Source: Chrysochromulina tobinii
Taxonomy: Eukaryota; Haptophyta; Prymnesiales; Chrysochromulinaceae
NCBI GenBank assembly: GCA_001275005.1
Contig: JWZX01003107.1
Span: 1-19,342, forward strand
Direction of reading: 5' to 3'
Length of the DNA stretch: 19,342 nt
Shown here: one piece after another, positions 15,882 through 19,342 of the stretch
How the letters are laid out: every line of letters starts with the position of its first letter
Position numbering within the stretch: the stretch's first letter is position 1
The notes under the pieces: model-generated
The model's database searches: none
Told to the model about the DNA's origin: nothing
The model's input: only the letters and a program-made list of their open reading frames with translations
Translations under genes and position numbers: made by a program

Positions 15882-18659
15882 TCAGGCGGAAAGATCCGCA
15901 GCCGGCTCCCTGCCAGGTTGCGAGTCGTTCACGCCTGTGCCACAGCGTTGGCGACGCCGAATGGTTCGAGGCATGCTATCGTTGCGCCGCACCACAGCGC
16001 CGGGCGTGCGTTCCGCGCCGGGCGTGCGTTCCGCGCCGGGCGTGCGTTCCGCGCCGGGCGTGCGTTCCGCGCCTGGCGTGCGTTCCGCTCGCGGCGCGCG
16101 GTCGGCAATGGGCTCGATGGCATCGCTCGCAGTCGACGATGCCCTAGACTGCGCCTTGGAGAGGAGAGCAATCTCACGGCGCATCTCATTCTGCTGCCTG
16201 TAAACCTCCTTAAAGTCGGCACGCAACTCGAGCCTCAGTGCCATGAACTCCTTACTCCACGCATCCTCTGTCTCCCTTACCACCTTGACCGTCTCGCCGC
16301 TGCGGTTGACCACCTGACCGGCCTCGTCCAAGAGCAACCTGCCATCATCACCAGCCACGTTGAGCGCGGCGACCGCAAGGCTGGCCACTTGCACATCCGC
16401 TGAAAAGCGCTGCTCGACAGCAAAGCCACGCAGGGGCAACGCGCCGTTGATTCGCTTCATTACCTCGTGGTACTCGCGATACTCGAACTTGGAGTTGGGC
16501 CCGATGTTTTTGAGAGCGGTTTCTAAGCGATTGGCTTCATCCACCAGCATGCGCGGCGTGGGGTCCCCGCCTCCTCGGCGCTCGATGGCCTTATGCTTCA
16601 GGTAGTTAGCAATGATCTGGGGAGCACGGATCATCGAGATTTTTAACGCTGCGATCCGAATCTGCTTCGCGGATTCGTCCCAGCTCTCCATCAGCTCGAA
16701 CAAGTCGGAGCGGGAGAGCGTCACGATCTCAATGTATGTGAGCGCGACAGCGATACGGCTGTCGCGCAGCGCTTTCGACGTGACGACCATATCCTCGCCC
16801 CAGAACTGATTGATAGAAATCGGCTTGCCTCCGAGCACGGCGGTGCCGCGCGACACAATGCACAGCGTTGGCTCCGCCAGCTTGACGCGGTCGCCCGCCT
16901 CGTACCCGACGTGACTGAGCTTCAGTGAGAGCTCCCGCATGAAACCGGGCTCGCAACTCTCGAAAAAGGGGACGTTCTTGAGGAGCTTATTCGAGATGAA
17001 GCCGAGGAGGTCGCCGCGCAGCTTGGGCGAGAACAGGTCGTAGAGGTCCGTGAAGCCCTGCATGGCCACAAGGTCCTTCGTGCATCGCAGGTACTCGCGC
17101 GTGCGCCGCTTGAGATCTTGGGGCGCTCGGACGGAGTCGAGAAGGTGGTTGAGGTGGTCCAGGCGCGCCTTGTGCGCCTTGTCGAGCGGGTTGGCTTCAG
17201 CCTGGGCGTTGGCAACGACGCCGACGAAGATGTTGGAGACGATCAACATGATGAACTGGCAGACAAAGTTCGTGGCGTATTCCGCCCGGTTGCTCGGTAT
17301 GACCATGTGCTCAAGCTCGGCATGGCCGAGCACAAACAAGTAGAGCTCAAAATGCTGCGGGCCGACTGCCTCCGGCGGAATAGCGCCGGAGGCAATGGCG
17401 TGGCACCACCATACCTCGGCCTGGTTGATCACCTCGACGCTCTTCGCCATGATGGTGCTTAACAGCTCCTGCTCGCACGCGCTCAGGCAGTCGCCATGAC
17501 CGCGTTCGCAGGTGCCGTCAGCGAGCCGTGCAAGCTCGAGCACTTCTGTGCGCTGCGTGCCCAAGAAGCCGGCGAGCAGGCACCAGAAGCAGACAAACCA
17601 ATGGAAGAGGAGGAGAATAGCGACCGTCCAGAAGATGAGTGTTCGCGCTGCAAAACTCACGCTGAAGTCAAACCATTGCTCCAGCAAGTCCGCCAGGCTC
17701 ACGAGGATTCGGGACGCTCGGAAGATGCGCCCGAGCTTGAGTAGCCGCACGGCGCGCAGCATGCGCAGCAACTGGAGCTCTTTGCTGGACTGCTCACCTG
17801 ACATCAACAGCGGTGCGAGGTCAGAGAACGGGATCGTCGACACCACGTCGACGAAAAACGACCCCAGCACGTAGCGCTTCGCGATGCGCGAGTGGGACCT
17901 TACGAGACGACCGCCTTCCTGTGCCTTCTCGTGGTACGGCAGGAAGAACTGGGTAATGATGCCGAGGAAGAAGATGACGTTGACGACATAATTCGCATAG
18001 TCGAGCGACGTGATCGGGTTCAGTATCAGCCCCACCTCGTAAGGCGTCACGAGGACAGTGAAGCCCAGCGCCAAGAGCGTCAACAGGTCTAGCACTTGCA
18101 TCGTCGTGCTGTTAGGATTGAGCAGGCCGCGCTTAAACTTACGCAAACGCGCGACGACGCGCTTTTTATCGCGTTGCAACACGTTGATATCGGAGAGGCT
18201 CTTGGAGGTGCGCACGCGCTCGCGCGCCGCCCAAATGTCGTTGTAATCGAACGAATAATTGTCGAGCCGCGCTTGGATGACGCGCTCCTCTTTCACAAGG
18301 CGTTGAACATCGTTCAATGGCTTGCCCCAGTCCATCTGCTGGCTCTCGGGTGGCTTCCCGTCGAGGTCGGTGACCTGCTTCGCCTGGGTCCATTTCCCAC
18401 CGAGCTTGCTGCCCAAGGTGCTGGCCACTGCCGAGCCTGCCCCGAATTCCCGGCCTGGCCCAGCTTTTGTTGCCTCGGCTTTCGGTCCCGGCTCCTCCTT
18501 GGCAACTGACAGAGTAGCAGCAAGCAGCTTGCTCGAGCCGCTGCTTGTGTCGCTACAGAGATTGAAACCGCCCGGCCACACGGATGGGTGTGGTGGGTGG
18601 GTGTTGCGGTGCGACCTCGAGCGAGCGTGAGGGTGACCGTGAGCGCGCGGAAGCGCCAT
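15882..18659 (-). CDS. EAG-like six-helix channel with C-linker and cyclic-nucleotide-binding fold, filter missing
   Basis: This single-exon protein has 925 residues. After a ~170-residue low-complexity N-terminus comes the block FKRGLLNPNSTTMQVLDLLTLLALGFTVLVTPYE (S1, ~187-210), typical of protist EAG/KCNH-like channels. S2 (~222-242), S3 (~263-277), a full S4 with seven basic positions (LRMLRAVRLLKLGRIFRASR, ~298-317) and S5 (~342-366) follow. The S5-P turret has four Cys. S6 and a C-linker follow (TNFVCQFIMLIVSNIFVGVVANAQ, ~463-486). A CNBD-like fold occupies ~565-665, with FWGED in place of the usual FGE cassette, so ligand binding is doubtful. C-terminally there is a coiled coil (~800-835), then ERTPGA repeats. 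Where a TVGYGD filter should be, the sequence is YLFVLGHAELEHMVIPSNRAEY, about six residues short. The start is ATG 18659; the frame's first codon at 18701 is GTG. It probably sits in the plasma membrane or an internal membrane as a tetramer. Confidence 0.9.
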   Translation of the reverse strand: MALPRAHGHPHARSRSHRNTHPPHPSVWPGGFNLCSDTSSGSSKLLAATLSVAKEEPGPKAEATKAGPGREFGAGSAVASTLGSKLGGKWTQAKQVTDLDGKPPESQQMDWGKPLNDVQRLVKEERVIQARLDNYSFDYNDIWAARERVRTSKSLSDINVLQRDKKRVVARLRKFKRGLLNPNSTTMQVLDLLTLLALGFTVLVTPYEVGLILNPITSLDYANYVVNVIFFLGIITQFFLPYHEKAQEGGRLVRSHSRIAKRYVLGSFFVDVVSTIPFSDLAPLLMSGEQSSKELQLLRMLRAVRLLKLGRIFRASRILVSLADLLEQWFDFSVSFAARTLIFWTVAILLLFHWFVCFWCLLAGFLGTQRTEVLELARLADGTCERGHGDCLSACEQELLSTIMAKSVEVINQAEVWWCHAIASGAIPPEAVGPQHFELYLFVLGHAELEHMVIPSNRAEYATNFVCQFIMLIVSNIFVGVVANAQAEANPLDKAHKARLDHLNHLLDSVRAPQDLKRRTREYLRCTKDLVAMQGFTDLYDLFSPKLRGDLLGFISNKLLKNVPFFESCEPGFMRELSLKLSHVGYEAGDRVKLAEPTLCIVSRGTAVLGGKPISINQFWGEDMVVTSKALRDSRIAVALTYIEIVTLSRSDLFELMESWDESAKQIRIAALKISMIRAPQIIANYLKHKAIERRGGGDPTPRMLVDEANRLETALKNIGPNSKFEYREYHEVMKRINGALPLRGFAVEQRFSADVQVASLAVAALNVAGDDGRLLLDEAGQVVNRSGETVKVVRETEDAWSKEFMALRLELRADFKEVYRQQNEMRREIALLSKAQSRASSTASDAIEPIADRAPRAERTPGAERTPGAERTPGAERTPGAERTPGAVVRRNDSMPRTIRRRQRCGTGVNDSQPGREPAADLSA
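15997..16086 (-). repeat. 18-bp tandem repeat encoding ERTPGA hexapeptides
   Basis: Five units of GCGCCGGGCGTGCGTTCC (plus-strand sense) lie head to tail. The first four are identical and the fifth has one change; a decayed sixth unit follows at 16087-16104. On the minus strand it gives ERTPGA near the channel's C-terminus, supplying regular Thr-Pro sites. Confidence 0.95.
17316..17332. other. Hairpin-forming palindrome at the channel pore position
   Basis: GCTCGGC and GCCGAGC arms of 7 bases flank a 3-base loop, exactly within the codons that replace the selectivity filter. It may mark how a small deletion or assembly slip arose. Confidence 0.5.
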
Positions 18660-18740
18660 CTGGTGCGCAGTTGAGAGTGCCCATTGAGTGTCTGTAGTCA
18701 CAGGGGCGTCTGAAACAGAATCGAAACAAAAACATCAAAT

Positions 18741-18750
18741 AGGTATAAAA
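18741..18750 (-). promoter_or_regulatory. Weak TATA-like A+T patch upstream of the channel gene
   Basis: GGTATAAAAC on the plus strand reads GTTTTATACC on the minus strand, about 85 bases before the channel start codon. A TATAAA core in its best orientation faces the plus strand, so a role for the channel gene is doubtful. Confidence 0.15.
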
Positions 18751-18807
18751 CGGGGCAACGGAATGAAATGCATGCAACTTTGGCAGGCGCGCTCCGTGCA
18801 CCAGCTA

Positions 18808-19083
18808 TGCACCAGCGTGTCCCCAGACGCTCATCTTCGGCCAACCGAAGGCCACACACCGGCCCAAGTTGCCCCCAAGGCAATGCAAGCGTGAGCGCGT
18901 GCACTTAGCCACTTACTCCCCCACCCCTCAACAAGCTATTTGTACGGGAGGTGCACCAGCGTGTCCCCAGACGCTCATCTTCGGCCGACCGAAGGCCACA
19001 CACCGGCCCAAGGCAACGCACGAGTGAGCACGTGCACCTGTGTACTCCCCTAAGACCCCTTGTATCTAGATAGTTACGGGAGG
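18808..19083. repeat. Tandem duplication of ~140 bp, two copies
   Basis: Copy 1 (18808-18951) and copy 2 (18952-19083) both start TGCACCAGCGTGTCCCCAGA. They match over their first 61 bases with one difference. They then drift, with small indels, through a GTGAGC.CGTGCAC segment, and both end at TACGGGAGG. The end of copy 1 carries a version of the 22-base arm seen at 15060-15156. Confidence 0.85.
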
Positions 19084-19263
19084 TTTGGTGAGCGCGGGGG
19101 TACCGCGACGAACCTGACTGACTGACCGAGTCACGCTTGATCGGCGGTCCTCGGACGCGGAAATCCTCGAAGAAGCCGAGCGCTTCCGGAGTCCAGAGTC
19201 GGCAAGTCTTTCGGTCCCAGTCTCGGCGCACTTCGTTCGGTGGTTGAAGCGTCCGAAACACAA

Positions 19264-19342
19264 ATGGACGTTGTCGAGAACGTCGTACGCAACGCGCGCA
19301 ACACGGGCCTGCCGAGCAAGGAGGAGCGCCGCATGCTGCACA
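19264..19342 (+). CDS. Possible start of a gene cut by the right edge
   Basis: From ATG 19264 the frame reads MDVVENVVRNARNTGLPSKE and continues to the window end. This is charged, soluble-protein-like sequence. The same frame is open upstream to at least 19150. The start has G at +4 but C at -3. The minus strand is also open here. With 26 codons no family can be named, so this is a weak call. Confidence 0.3.
   Translation, partial: MDVVENVVRNARNTGLPSKEERRMLH

Larger units (their letters stand above)
18660..19263. other. Region upstream of the channel gene, mostly repeats
   Basis: These 604 bases hold the channel gene's promoter and leader (about 18660-18800, including TATAAA at about 18743-18748). 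The tandem duplication at 18808-19083 follows. No supported gene lies here, although both repeat copies read GPVCGLR..AEDERLGTRWC in the same minus-strand frame. Confidence 0.45.

Noticed and set aside
18660-18701. Longer channel N-terminus starting at 18701
   Set aside because: The codon there is GTG, not ATG; the first in-frame ATG is 18659.

Overview
This window looks like nuclear DNA of a GC-rich, gene-dense unicellular eukaryotic alga. Several families are eukaryotic only: an LSG1-type ribosome-assembly GTPase, a UBE2T-type ubiquitin-conjugating enzyme and an EAG-like channel with a cyclic-nucleotide-binding fold. Short introns can be resolved from matching reading-frame phases. There is no operon structure and no Shine-Dalgarno logic. 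Mostly uninterrupted GC-rich coding regions, a Ser-Pro3 cell-wall-type tract, an algal-looking DLDGC-LW form of MDP-1, GTGCGC/GTATGC donors and many low-complexity in-frame repeats point towards a haptophyte or a similar marine alga. That taxonomic placement is inference, not proof.

Layout from left to right. Positions 1-1120 (minus) hold the 5' part of a secreted protein with Cys-Thr-Asp...Asn-Tyr repeats and a Ser-Pro3 tail. I reassembled it from three exons, and it runs off the left edge. Positions 1462-2100 (+) encode an MDP-1-type HAD phosphatase, and 2436-3326 (+) a complete PhzF-family protein. Positions 3724-5169 (minus) hold an unrecognised ORF with a 15-bp tandem repeat, and 5766-6507 (+) a tentative two-exon gene. 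Positions 6603-7766 (minus) encode a DUF7796-like (glycosyltransferase-like) protein, divergent from UBE2T at 8008-8724 (+). Positions 9126-9842 (minus) encode an unknown Cys-motif/helical protein, divergent from LSG1 at 10220-12481 (+). Positions 13160-13939 (minus) encode a Gln-rich protein with one C-terminal membrane segment. About 13940-15881 is largely non-coding and repeat-bearing. Positions 15882-18659 (minus) encode a 925-residue six-helix channel. The right edge carries a tandem duplication of about 140 bp and possibly the first codons of another plus-strand gene.

The genes do not form one pathway. Recognisable roles are 60S subunit maturation (LSG1), Fanconi-type DNA-repair ubiquitination (UBE2T), membrane excitability or signalling (channel), cell-surface material (Cys-repeat/Ser-Pro3 protein and possibly the DUF7796-like protein) and small-molecule enzymes (PhzF, MDP-1). 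The most unusual observations are the channel whose K+ selectivity filter is missing, the reassembled secreted Cys-repeat/Ser-Pro3 protein, and a dispersed repeat of about 22 bp. That repeat forms an inverted pair near 15.1 kb and recurs in the tandem duplication near 18.9 kb.
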